64,000 nt of DNA. Origin: Holosporales bacterium. Lineage in GTDB: Bacteria; Pseudomonadota; Alphaproteobacteria; RUG11792. How positions within the stretch are numbered: the first letter of the stretch is position 1; each line of letters starts with the position of its first letter. The translations under genes and the position numbers were made by a program. Positions 8,617 to 15,500 of the stretch are shown here, piece by piece. The notes beneath the pieces were generated by a model. It was given only the letters and a program-made list of their open reading frames with translations, made no database searches and was not told the DNA's origin. Where the stretch lies: NCBI GenBank assembly GCA_031289695.1, contig JAITPA010000008.1:1-64000 (forward strand), read 5' to 3'.

Positions 8617-9585
8617 ATGAAAAAGTTTGTGTGTTTGGTTGTAGCAATTTTTCTATCTGCGTGTACTAACAGAATCGAAAAACGTGAAGATCAAACTCCA
8701 ATCGTAGTTGGTATTGCAGGTTCGGAACTATCTGATGTGGAGAAGAATTGCCTGTGTAAATATAGGCCAATTGGAGTTATCTTATTTAAGAAGAATTGTA
8801 TAAATGAACAACAGCTTAAGGCGCTAACAACAGAAATAAAGAAGTTCGGCTGTATTGTATTTATTGACATAGAAGGCAAATTAATCAATAGATTGTCTGA
8901 TTTTTTTCAGATAGATAAAGATCAAAGAGATTTTGAATTTGCAGATCCAAAAGAGGTTTATGAATACTATTACAAAATAGCTAGATACGTTAAAAGCTGC
9001 GGAATAGATGCGGTGTTTGCCCCTGTAACCGATGTTTCTGAAGCATCAAATTCAGCAGCTTGTATCGGAAGAAGGTCATTTGCAAATGACCCTGTTAAGG
9101 TCGCCAACCTGGCATATGAAGTTGTGAAAGCGTACCAAGACAATGGGATTACTCCAATAATCAAACATTTGCCAGGACACGGGAAAGCCGAGGTTGATAG
9201 TCATACATCTCTTCCAATTGTTTATGAAGATCCAAAAGATGACATTTTAGCGAATGCAATGCTAATAAAAAAACTAAAGACCGAAGGAAGACAGCTTCCT
9301 CATTGCATGACTGCTCACGTCGTCTATAAACGGATAGACCCAAATTTTCCGGCGACGCTATCCCCGGTTGTCATTCAGAAAGTCATAAGAAACCAAATAG
9401 GACTCAACGATGGACTTGTGTTTTCAGATTGCTTCAAGATGAAGGCATTGTCAAGATTTCCTCGATCGTGGGAGCAATTCTATAACTCTGGAGGTAATGT
9501 TATAGTGATATGCGACGATTTTGAGTACATCAAAAATAATATGCCAAGTATCCTCACGCATCGAGCACAAAAGCGATATCTTTGA
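8617..9585 (+). CDS. nagZ: NagZ-type beta-N-acetylhexosaminidase, predicted lipoprotein
   Basis: A glycoside hydrolase family 3 enzyme that trims N-acetylglucosamine from muropeptides during wall recycling. Motifs: PIGVILFKKNC, the KHLPGHGKAEVDSHTSLP loop carrying the catalytic His, and VFSDCFKMKAL, whose Asp is the nucleophile. From the ATG at 8617 the protein starts MKKFVCLVVAIFLSACTNR, a typical type II signal with lipobox LSAC, so it is predicted to be lipid-anchored rather than cytosolic as NagZ normally is. An upstream TTG at 8596 would add seven residues. The nucleophile motif is SDCFKM instead of SDDLxM. The gene follows nuoL-like by about 30 bp. Confidence 0.85.
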   Translation: MKKFVCLVVAIFLSACTNRIEKREDQTPIVVGIAGSELSDVEKNCLCKYRPIGVILFKKNCINEQQLKALTTEIKKFGCIVFIDIEGKLINRLSDFFQIDKDQRDFEFADPKEVYEYYYKIARYVKSCGIDAVFAPVTDVSEASNSAACIGRRSFANDPVKVANLAYEVVKAYQDNGITPIIKHLPGHGKAEVDSHTSLPIVYEDPKDDILANAMLIKKLKTEGRQLPHCMTAHVVYKRIDPNFPATLSPVVIQKVIRNQIGLNDGLVFSDCFKMKALSRFPRSWEQFYNSGGNVIVICDDFEYIKNNMPSILTHRAQKRYL

Positions 9586-9650
9586 TATGCAAAATTTTCT
9601 GATAAAACTTTATGTAAAGGTTTTTTAAGATCTGTGTTAGAATCCCGGAT

Positions 9651-10379
9651 GTGGTTGATCTCGTTCTTGGTGATAGGTCGATGAGTCTTGTTGGATTTAA
9701 CTTCGCAGTTCATAGAGAGGGGTTTCTGTTCGTCGGGATCGGTGCGTGTTTGACTTTAGTTTGCACAGCTTTTTCGGCGTCTATGGCAATGTTTTTTGCT
9801 GTTCTATCTATCTTCTGTGCTTTCTTTTTTAGGAATCCAAAGAGGAGTGTTCCAATTGGTAAAGACCTTATTGTAAGTCCTGCCGATGGTACTGTGTGCG
9901 GTATAGTCTTGGACACGCCACCAGTCGAATTAGGCCTTGGTGAAGAAAAAAGATATAGGATTAGCGTTTTTCTCAGTATCTTTAATGTTCATATAAACAG
10001 GCTTCCAGTTTCGGGAAGAGTTAAAAACGTTATTTATCGCCCAGGGTCTTTCATAAATGCAGCCATAGAGAAGGCTAGTATCTTCAACGAAAAGAATACA
10101 ATCATTATCGAAATAGATGGCGACAAAGATAATGTGATAGCATTTTCACAAATAGCAGGAATGATTGCACGGAGAATTGTCTGCGATGCTCATGAAGGTC
10201 AGACCGTTAATAAAGGGGAAATCTTCGGGCTTATTAGATTCGGAAGTAGGTGCGATATTTGGCTCCCAGTTGGGACGGCGCCGTTAGTAGCAAATGGACA
10301 AACAATGATTGCAGGAGAGACTGTGTTAGCTGATATGTCAGTTAAGGAAGGATCTCCCAGAGAGAGTGTGGTTATTTAG
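9651..10379 (+). CDS. psd: Phosphatidylserine decarboxylase proenzyme (short form)
   Basis: A 242-residue protein of the short Psd class, which makes phosphatidylethanolamine. Two hydrophobic helices near the N terminus (residues ~20-60) are followed by FFRNPKR, the SPADGTV block, FLSIFNVHINRLPV and the self-cleavage site RFGSRCDIWLP. The serine of FGSR becomes the pyruvoyl group. GTG start at 9651; an internal ATG lies 11 codons in. The usual partner pssA is not next to it; dedA follows with a start that overlaps the psd end or lies 4 bp after it. Identification is firm. Confidence 0.93.
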   Translation: MVDLVLGDRSMSLVGFNFAVHREGFLFVGIGACLTLVCTAFSASMAMFFAVLSIFCAFFFRNPKRSVPIGKDLIVSPADGTVCGIVLDTPPVELGLGEEKRYRISVFLSIFNVHINRLPVSGRVKNVIYRPGSFINAAIEKASIFNEKNTIIIEIDGDKDNVIAFSQIAGMIARRIVCDAHEGQTVNKGEIFGLIRFGSRCDIWLPVGTAPLVANGQTMIAGETVLADMSVKEGSPRESVVI

Positions 10380-10383
10380 GGAT

Positions 10384-10953
10384 ATGTTTGGTTGCGAAAC
10401 TGTATCAGATTTCGTTAGAGAGTGGGGATATCTAGCTGTTTTTTTTGGGTCAATATTCGAGGGAGAAGTGATCCTGATAACTGCCAGCGCGTTCGCAGCT
10501 TTTGGAGATCTGAACATTTTCAGAGTCTTTTTGATAGCTTTTTTAACAACGGTCATTGTGGATCAGCTTCTATTTTGGGTTGGATATAAGATTGGTACAG
10601 ATTGGCTGATTGCGAAATTTCCGAAGCTAGAAAAATCCAGAGAAAAAGCTTTTGCGATTTTACGCAAGATGGATGTCAAATTCATATTTGCATTTAGATT
10701 CATATATGGGATAAGGACAATCAGTCCTATTATCATCGGGTCTGCAAAAATCAGACCCCGCAGATTTATAACTTTTAATATACTGTCTGGATTGTGTTGG
10801 GCTTTTGTGGGATGCTTCATTGGGTACACAATTGCTGATTTTGCCGTTGATGGTAAATTCGACAGTGTTCCAACTTTCATTGCGATCCCACTCATTACCA
10901 TCATAATCGCTGGGATTTTTACCTTATCTATTAGGTCCAATAAAAAGGACTAG
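10384..10953 (+). CDS. DedA-family membrane protein
   Basis: About 189 residues with four to five hydrophobic segments. The DedA/VTT pattern is present: an FEGEVILITASAFAAFG re-entrant stretch early, then the conserved arginine block FRFIYGIRTISPIIIG and a late GCFIGYTIADF helix. DedA proteins are thought to move lipids or lipid-linked carriers across the inner membrane. Placement straight after psd fits a lipid role. The ATG at 10384 is preferred; a GTG at 10366 would overlap psd. Confidence 0.85.
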   Translation: MFGCETVSDFVREWGYLAVFFGSIFEGEVILITASAFAAFGDLNIFRVFLIAFLTTVIVDQLLFWVGYKIGTDWLIAKFPKLEKSREKAFAILRKMDVKFIFAFRFIYGIRTISPIIIGSAKIRPRRFITFNILSGLCWAFVGCFIGYTIADFAVDGKFDSVPTFIAIPLITIIIAGIFTLSIRSNKKD

Positions 10954-11016
10954 TTCTTTTTTTGACCTATCTGTTGTAGAATATCCTCGGTCCGTTTGAG
11001 TTTTGGAATCAAAAAA

Positions 11017-11721
11017 ATGTCTGATGACAAAAATCTCCTTAAGGATAAGGATGATAATAAGTTTGATAGTTTTGTCGATAGTATCGAAGAAGAGATCAGA
11101 AATGAGAATTGGCAAAAGCTTTGGGATAAGTATGGGAAAATTTTTTCAATCGCTGTTATTGGAGGCTTCTTCGCAATTGGAGTTCATAACGTTTGGCAAC
11201 GCCAGGATGTAAGCGACAGAGAAGCGATTTCATTCAGTTATACGTCAGTGCAGGGATTGATAATGTCTGGTAATACCGAAGGCGCTGTTACTCGTCTCAA
11301 AGAGTTATCAAACGTATCGAAAAAGGACTATGCAACCATGGCAAGAATCGAATACGCGGCACTACTACGATCAAAGAAAAATAAGCAAGCAATAACGGAA
11401 TATAAAAGCATTGCTGGCGATAAAGATGCGAATGAGCTGCTAAGTGATTTAGCTTATATCTTCTATGTAAATACCTGTTTGGATTTAATGCCCATAAAGG
11501 ATCTAATGTCTTCCCTAGACGATTTTATTGCTACGCTGAAAGCAAAGTATGTTGGAGGTTCTTGGGATTTATTTGCCAAAGAAACACTAGCCTTTTGCTA
11601 TATGAAAATTGGAAACGCAGCATTAGCAAAAGAAGCACTAGAGTCTCTGGCAAAAACCGCTGGAATTCCTAACCCAATGCTAGAGAGAACTAAATCTTTG
11701 CTACATTCGCTCGAAGGATAA
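11017..11721 (+). CDS. YfgM-like membrane-anchored TPR protein
   Basis: About 234 residues: a charged N-terminal tail, then DKYGKIFSIAVIGGFFAIGVHNVW (one transmembrane helix), then helical tetratricopeptide-like repeats ending in a TPR unit (AKETLAFCYMKIGNAALAKEALESL). This layout is that of the YfgM/TPR_21 family, which contacts SecYEG and periplasmic chaperones and often sits before bamB and der; neither is here. The ATG at 11017 is chosen over a TTG seven codons earlier. Function by family; the exact partner is unknown. Confidence 0.75.
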   Translation: MSDDKNLLKDKDDNKFDSFVDSIEEEIRNENWQKLWDKYGKIFSIAVIGGFFAIGVHNVWQRQDVSDREAISFSYTSVQGLIMSGNTEGAVTRLKELSNVSKKDYATMARIEYAALLRSKKNKQAITEYKSIAGDKDANELLSDLAYIFYVNTCLDLMPIKDLMSSLDDFIATLKAKYVGGSWDLFAKETLAFCYMKIGNAALAKEALESLAKTAGIPNPMLERTKSLLHSLEG

Positions 11722-11795
11722 TTGCCACAATTTAACGGAGTTTTAATCTCTATTTTATAAACTTCTCATAGTACTTGTGTTTTTGGAGCACTGCT

Positions 11796-12683
11796 ATGAG
11801 TGGAACAATACGCCCTATTGCAAGCTGTCTTGTCTTATTTGCTTTTGCGAGCGGAAGCAACGCAGGCTTCCTTGATAAAATAACACAGAGTGTTAGCAAC
11901 GTCAAACAGGATTTAACAAATAAGGTCAAAGCCGCTACTAGCGCCGTTAGCGCTAAGGTTGAGGAAGTGAAGACTGGCGTATCCGGAACTGCCGGTGCGC
12001 TCATGGCGCAGATTGGACAGTCTGTTGACAATACCATAGGACAGTCACTAGATGCTGTTATCGAACCGGCAATCAGCGAAGAGGATAAGAAGCGCGTAGA
12101 TACAATATTCCAAGATGCTGGGCAAATAGAAAGGACTGGGTTGATAAACGCTCAACAGCGCGATCTCACCGACGTACACATGCCATATTTTGTCGAAAAA
12201 TTAGAACAGCTGGCTCAAGCAACGCAGGCGGGTACGTCAGCTTTCGAGAAGATGACGTTGAATTTGTCTGGAAACCAGATAACCGCACAGGGAATAGATA
12301 CACTAATTAAGAAATTACAGGCATATCCAAGATTCATTTCCATTCTCGGTTTGGCTGGAAATAATATAGGTGACGAGGGGGTAACAGTGTTGGCTAATGG
12401 CCTTAAGAGTATGGCATTCGTTAAATACATAATCCTTAGCAATACTGGAATCACGGGAGATGGAGCATTAGCGATATTCTCGGAAATAGCAAAACAGAGC
12501 GATTCTGTGTTTCAGATGCTTGATTTCTCAAATAACGAAATTACTGGAGACTACTGGCAACTCATATTAGATCAGGTAAAAATGCTAAGAAGCGGAGTTT
12601 TAGAAGACGGAATTACTTTTAGTAGTGGTAAGCTAAATTTAGATCCCAATGCAGTGATCCCCCGCCAGATCAGGTTAGTGTAG
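11796..12683 (+). CDS. Secreted leucine-rich-repeat protein
   Basis: About 295 residues. The signal peptide IRPIASCLVLFAFASGSNA ends near residue 25. A helical Ala/Val/Lys-rich region follows, with GLxDKITxxVSNVKQDL amphipathic character, then at least three to four RNI-type leucine-rich repeats: LNLSGNQITAQGIDTL, LGLAGNNIGDEGVTVL, IILSNTGITGDGALAI and LDFSNNEITGDYW. LRRs of this class bind proteins and are common in secreted bacterial host-interaction factors. No enzymatic domain is seen. The ATG at 11796 places the signal correctly; an ATG at 11775 is less likely. Confidence 0.85.
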   Translation: MSGTIRPIASCLVLFAFASGSNAGFLDKITQSVSNVKQDLTNKVKAATSAVSAKVEEVKTGVSGTAGALMAQIGQSVDNTIGQSLDAVIEPAISEEDKKRVDTIFQDAGQIERTGLINAQQRDLTDVHMPYFVEKLEQLAQATQAGTSAFEKMTLNLSGNQITAQGIDTLIKKLQAYPRFISILGLAGNNIGDEGVTVLANGLKSMAFVKYIILSNTGITGDGALAIFSEIAKQSDSVFQMLDFSNNEITGDYWQLILDQVKMLRSGVLEDGITFSSGKLNLDPNAVIPRQIRLV

Positions 12684-12790
12684 GAACTATACTAGATTTC
12701 TTTTGAATCTTGACTAAGGAAGTTTCGTTCAGGGTCTAGACTTTTTTCTCGAATTTATCAACTCCTTAATCAAGTATCTCTTGCAAAAGA

Positions 12791-13173
12791 TTACGGATTT
12801 CTAGTTTTCCGTGAAAGCCTAAGATCTTTCCATCTTTGGATGATTTCCACTTTAATCTTTTGCTCTTCTTCCATATCATCTGGATCAGGGCAAAAGTAAT
12901 ATTTAGGGTTAAAGTAAAGATCTATTACTCGACGAACTTCCAGTGGATCAGCCATTCTGGCTAATCTGCGAATTCCTTCATCCACTACGTTTATTACGTC
13001 CAGATTCCAAGGCTTCACATCAAACTCTCGATACATCGTGACCAGACCTCCCAAAATTAGAGACGCTTCATCATAACAATCCGGAAAAATGGATCTGCCA
13101 CCTTCTGTTCTGGATTCCACATCGGCACACAAGCAACTCCTCCCAACAACGCAACAATAACAAACTTTTTCAT
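12791..13173 (-). pseudogene. Frameshifted copy of the small exported protein
   Basis: Starts like its intact neighbour (MKKFVIVALLGG) from the ATG at 13173, but about 13 bp are missing near 13127 relative to the copy at 13256-13633. The signal peptide is thereby put out of frame and translation would stop after about 38 codons. The rest of the gene stays open in the shifted frame (VESRTEG...RWKDLRLSRKTRNP), so an internal start at 13132 could make a leaderless 113-residue protein. Promoter and ribosome site are intact, which suggests recent damage. Confidence 0.75.
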
Positions 13174-13204
13174 AACACCCTCCCCAAGGCTCAACTATAG
13201 TTAT

Positions 13205-13233
13205 ATTATCTCATTGTTTCATGATATTGTCAA
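13205..13233 (-). promoter_or_regulatory. Sigma70 promoter of the frameshifted copy
   Basis: On the minus strand TTGACA (13233-13228), a 17-bp spacer, then GATAAT (13210-13205), about 32 bp before the ATG. Near-consensus. Confidence 0.65.
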
Positions 13234-13255
13234 TGACTTTGCAAAGATCTAAAGA

Positions 13256-13633
13256 TTACGGATTTCTAGTTTTCGATGAAAACCCAAGATCCTTCCATCT
13301 TTGGATGATTTCTTGGCCAATTTTCTGTTCTTCTTCCACATCATCGCATATGAAATATTTAGGATCAAAGTAATGATCCAATGCATGACGGACTGCCAGC
13401 GGATCAGCCATTCTGGCTAATATGCGAATTCCTTCATCCACTACGTCCAAATTCCAAGGCTTCTCACCAAACTCTCGATACATCTCGACCAGATCTCCTA
13501 TAACACAGTACGAATGCTCATAAAAAGTATCGGAAATTGGTCTGTCACCTTCTGTTCTGGATTCCACATCAGCACATACGCAACTACCACAAGCAATTCC
13601 TCCCAACAACGCAACAATAACAAACTTTTTCAT
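13256..13633 (-). CDS. Small exported protein of unknown function
   Basis: About 125 residues. Starts MKKFVIVALLGGIACGSCVCADVES, a signal peptide with cysteines around the cut site (type I cut after VCA, or a weak lipobox). The mature part is short and charged, with YREFGEKPWNLDVVDEGI, ARMADPLAVR and a C-terminal IIQRWKDLGFSSKTRNP. No family is recognised. It has its own near-consensus promoter and is tandemly duplicated at 12791-13173, which is the usual sign of dosage selection or of a fast-changing surface or secreted factor. Confidence 0.7.
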   Translation of the reverse strand: MKKFVIVALLGGIACGSCVCADVESRTEGDRPISDTFYEHSYCVIGDLVEMYREFGEKPWNLDVVDEGIRILARMADPLAVRHALDHYFDPKYFICDDVEEEQKIGQEIIQRWKDLGFSSKTRNP

Positions 13634-13664
13634 AACACCCTCCCCAAGGCTCAACTATAGTTAT

Positions 13665-13693
13665 ATTGTCTCATTGTTTTGTGACATTGTCAA
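13665..13693 (-). promoter_or_regulatory. Sigma70 promoter of the intact small exported protein gene
   Basis: On the minus strand TTGACA (13693-13688), a 17-bp spacer, then GACAAT (13670-13665), in the same place relative to the start as in the other copy. Confidence 0.6.
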
Positions 13694-13701
13694 TGACTTT
13701 G

Positions 13702-14217
13702 TTAAGGCCTAAACATTATTTTGCCCAAAGATATTATGCCATCTATAACATTAATAAATAGTTTAACTTGGCCGCATTTGGCGCCAATCCTAACCCATTC
13801 TAAAGTTATAGTTATAGGTTTAGTATCGGACCAGCCTATTCTTTCAACCCTATCAAACCGTCCTTCTCCAATCCGCTCACGTAAAACTTGTGCATCTGCA
13901 TCCGGTAGAGGAGTTTCACGATCTGGATCACCACTTGGAGTCTCAATTGGCTCACGACGTGCATTTGTTATATGCGCCATTTGATTGCGATTGCCTCCAA
14001 CAATTGGATACTCAGTAACTGGACATGGTCCACGATTTTCTGTTGCATGCTTAAATATCAACAATACCACTTCTTTCTTTTTGATTCCTGGTTTATAGAG
14101 TTTTTGTTGTAGCAAACGCAATAGATCATCCCTTGATAACGAAGCTCCATCTTGTCCTCTTTCGTGCCATCTTCCATTTGTGCAGGTATACCCGTTTAAT
14201 AATTCATTTATATTCAT
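13702..14217 (-). CDS. Accessory protein of unknown function, full-length family member
   Basis: 171 residues, beginning MNINELLNGYTCTNGRWHERG and holding EYPIVGGNRNQMAHITNARR in the middle, a Pro/Asp-rich linker (TPSGDPDRETPLPDAD) and a C-terminal half with DRVERIGWSDTKPITITLEW. It is the intact paralogue of the gene cut by the left edge of the window. No signal peptide or known domain is seen. The N-terminal third varies between copies while the central block and leader are near identical, so the family looks mosaic. Function unknown. Confidence 0.7.
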   Translation of the reverse strand: MNINELLNGYTCTNGRWHERGQDGASLSRDDLLRLLQQKLYKPGIKKKEVVLLIFKHATENRGPCPVTEYPIVGGNRNQMAHITNARREPIETPSGDPDRETPLPDADAQVLRERIGEGRFDRVERIGWSDTKPITITLEWVRIGAKCGQVKLFINVIDGIISLGKIMFRP

Positions 14218-14239
14218 TTTAAATTCTCCTAAAAAAACT

Positions 14240-14360
14240 GATTGAGGGCAGCAGAACCGCTACCCGTATTATTTATGATTTTTTGAAGTAGCTGAATTGC
14301 TACCTGTGTTTTAGTTTATGGTACACCTTTATGAAGGTCAAATTATTTTTCAGCCCATAA
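14240..14360. repeat. Direct repeat (leader copy 2) with hairpins
   Basis: Nearly identical to 300-420. The upstream-most hairpin (GTAGC 14288-14292 / GCTAC 14299-14303) is exact. The one nearer the gene (around 14247-14264) has one mismatched pair. A promoter equivalent to copy 1 lies at 14313-14341. Homology ends at 14360, where an IS1-like transposase fragment begins. Confidence 0.75.
14313..14341 (-). promoter_or_regulatory. Candidate sigma70 promoter of the accessory gene (copy 2)
   Basis: On the minus strand TTGACC (14341-14336), a 17-bp spacer, then TAAACT (14318-14313), identical in both boxes to copy 1. Confidence 0.5.
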
Positions 14361-14480
14361 AACAAGATTTGGGTCTGGAAGGCGTACGATCTATTGACAA
14401 AAATAACTATTGCTTGGAAGATTGGGAAGCGTAATCGTAGAACTTTGAAGGAATTTCTCGAAGAAATAGAGAATTTGTAA
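14361..14480 (+). mobile_element. IS1-family transposase scrap (InsB-like C-terminal part)
   Basis: An open stretch of 39 codons ending at a TAA (14478-14480) reads NKIWVWKAYDLLTKITIAWK, then IGKRNRRTLKEFLEEIENL. The W-x-W-x-A-Y...T...AW.LG.R pattern is that of the IS1 InsB catalytic region. It has no start and no N-terminal part, so it is a dead fragment. It begins exactly where the 300-420 / 14240-14360 repeat ends. Confidence 0.6.
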
Positions 14481-14630
14481 CAGATAATTATGAGTCATTT
14501 TTTCTTAAGATCCATGAGAAACAACACCTTAAGACGAAGCTCCAAGATAACTTCCCGAAGCTTGGAAATAGTGGATTTGTCTCTGCTTTTGTTATACCAT
14601 CTCCGGCATGGATCTTTGTTCCAAGATCTC
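14481..14630. other. Non-coding gap between IS scrap and lgt
   Basis: About 150 bp without a convincing reading frame, promoter or hairpin. It may be further decayed IS sequence; I could not match it to anything. Confidence 0.3.
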
Positions 14631-15446
14631 TCAGGTTCGCTGTATCAACTTTTTAGTTAGATATTTCATCTTTTTTATTGAAATACCAAAAACAAACATA
14701 ATAATAGAAAGAACTTGCCCAACCGTTAATTGAACTACATTAAAATAGTTATATGCTTCCACTTCCTTGAGAAACTCTATTGCAAATCTAGAGGATGAAT
14801 AGATGATACAGAATACAGATACAAATACTCCACTTCCGAATGTTCTGATTCCACGGAATTTAAGTATTAGAAATAGTGTCCAGAAATTCAAAAATCCCTC
14901 GAAAAACGATTCGAAAATTTGAGTAGGATGCCTTTGAAATTTATCAACGGTAGCAAATACAACGGAGTAATTAGATGATGTGACTTTTCCATAAAGTTCT
15001 TGGTTTATGAAATTTGCAATTCTGCCAATGCCAACTCCTAAAGCCCCGGCGATAGAAAGTACGTCGGCCATCAGAAGCCATTGTACCTTTTTGCTTCTTA
15101 TAAAAAAGTAGGAATAAATGCCAAGCCCTATCACGGAGCCATGAAATGATAGTCCTCCGTTACGTATCATTAAAACTTCAAATGGATGTTTTAGATAGTA
15201 CGTTGGCTCGAAGAATAGTATATGGCCAAACCTCGCACTAACAATTATTGTAACTATTGCCCAGAACATGAAACTATCAAATTCAGCTTTTGATGGAACT
15301 GTGATATTATTTGCTCTTAGTTGTTTTAGAAGATGCGTGGCGATTGCCCATGATGAAGATAGAGCTGTTGCGTATATGATGCCATACCAATATACGTTAA
15401 GCGAAAAAATTGAAAACGCAATTGGAGATACTGATAAAACGATCAT
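14631..15446 (-). CDS. lgt: Prolipoprotein diacylglyceryl transferase
   Basis: About 271 residues with seven membrane helices. Lgt moves diacylglycerol from phosphatidylglycerol to the lipobox cysteine of lipoproteins. Landmarks: VYWYGIIYA near the start, RNGGLSFHGSVIGLGIY, and the signature GVGIGRIANFINQELYGKV, followed by RHPTQIFESFFEG. The start at 15446 (MIVLSVSPIAF) matches the usual Lgt N terminus. An upstream in-frame start at 15569 would run into dusB and is less likely. Needed for the predicted lipoprotein NagZ and others. Transcribed divergently from dusB. Confidence 0.93.
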   Translation of the reverse strand: MIVLSVSPIAFSIFSLNVYWYGIIYATALSSSWAIATHLLKQLRANNITVPSKAEFDSFMFWAIVTIIVSARFGHILFFEPTYYLKHPFEVLMIRNGGLSFHGSVIGLGIYSYFFIRSKKVQWLLMADVLSIAGALGVGIGRIANFINQELYGKVTSSNYSVVFATVDKFQRHPTQIFESFFEGFLNFWTLFLILKFRGIRTFGSGVFVSVFCIIYSSSRFAIEFLKEVEAYNYFNVVQLTVGQVLSIIMFVFGISIKKMKYLTKKLIQRT

Positions 15447-15500
15447 GTCTGGTAGATTGAATGCCTTGCTTGTTTCCGATATAGTATAGCGATTTAGGTG

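Larger units (their letters stand above)
12786..13712. repeat. Tandem duplication of a ~464-bp gene-plus-promoter unit
   Basis: Unit A runs from about 12786 to 13249 and unit B from about 13250 to 13712. Both carry the same short coding sequence, signal peptide and promoter in the same minus-strand orientation, with strong nucleotide identity at both ends and more drift in the middle of the gene. Confidence 0.8.

Noticed and set aside
9598-9628. Terminator hairpin after nagZ (AAAACTTTA / TAAAGGTTTTTT)
   Set aside because: The stem is AT-only and has a bulge, so it is too weak to call.
14481-14630. Second transposase fragment upstream of lgt
   Set aside because: No frame gives a recognisable transposase motif, only a weak resemblance.
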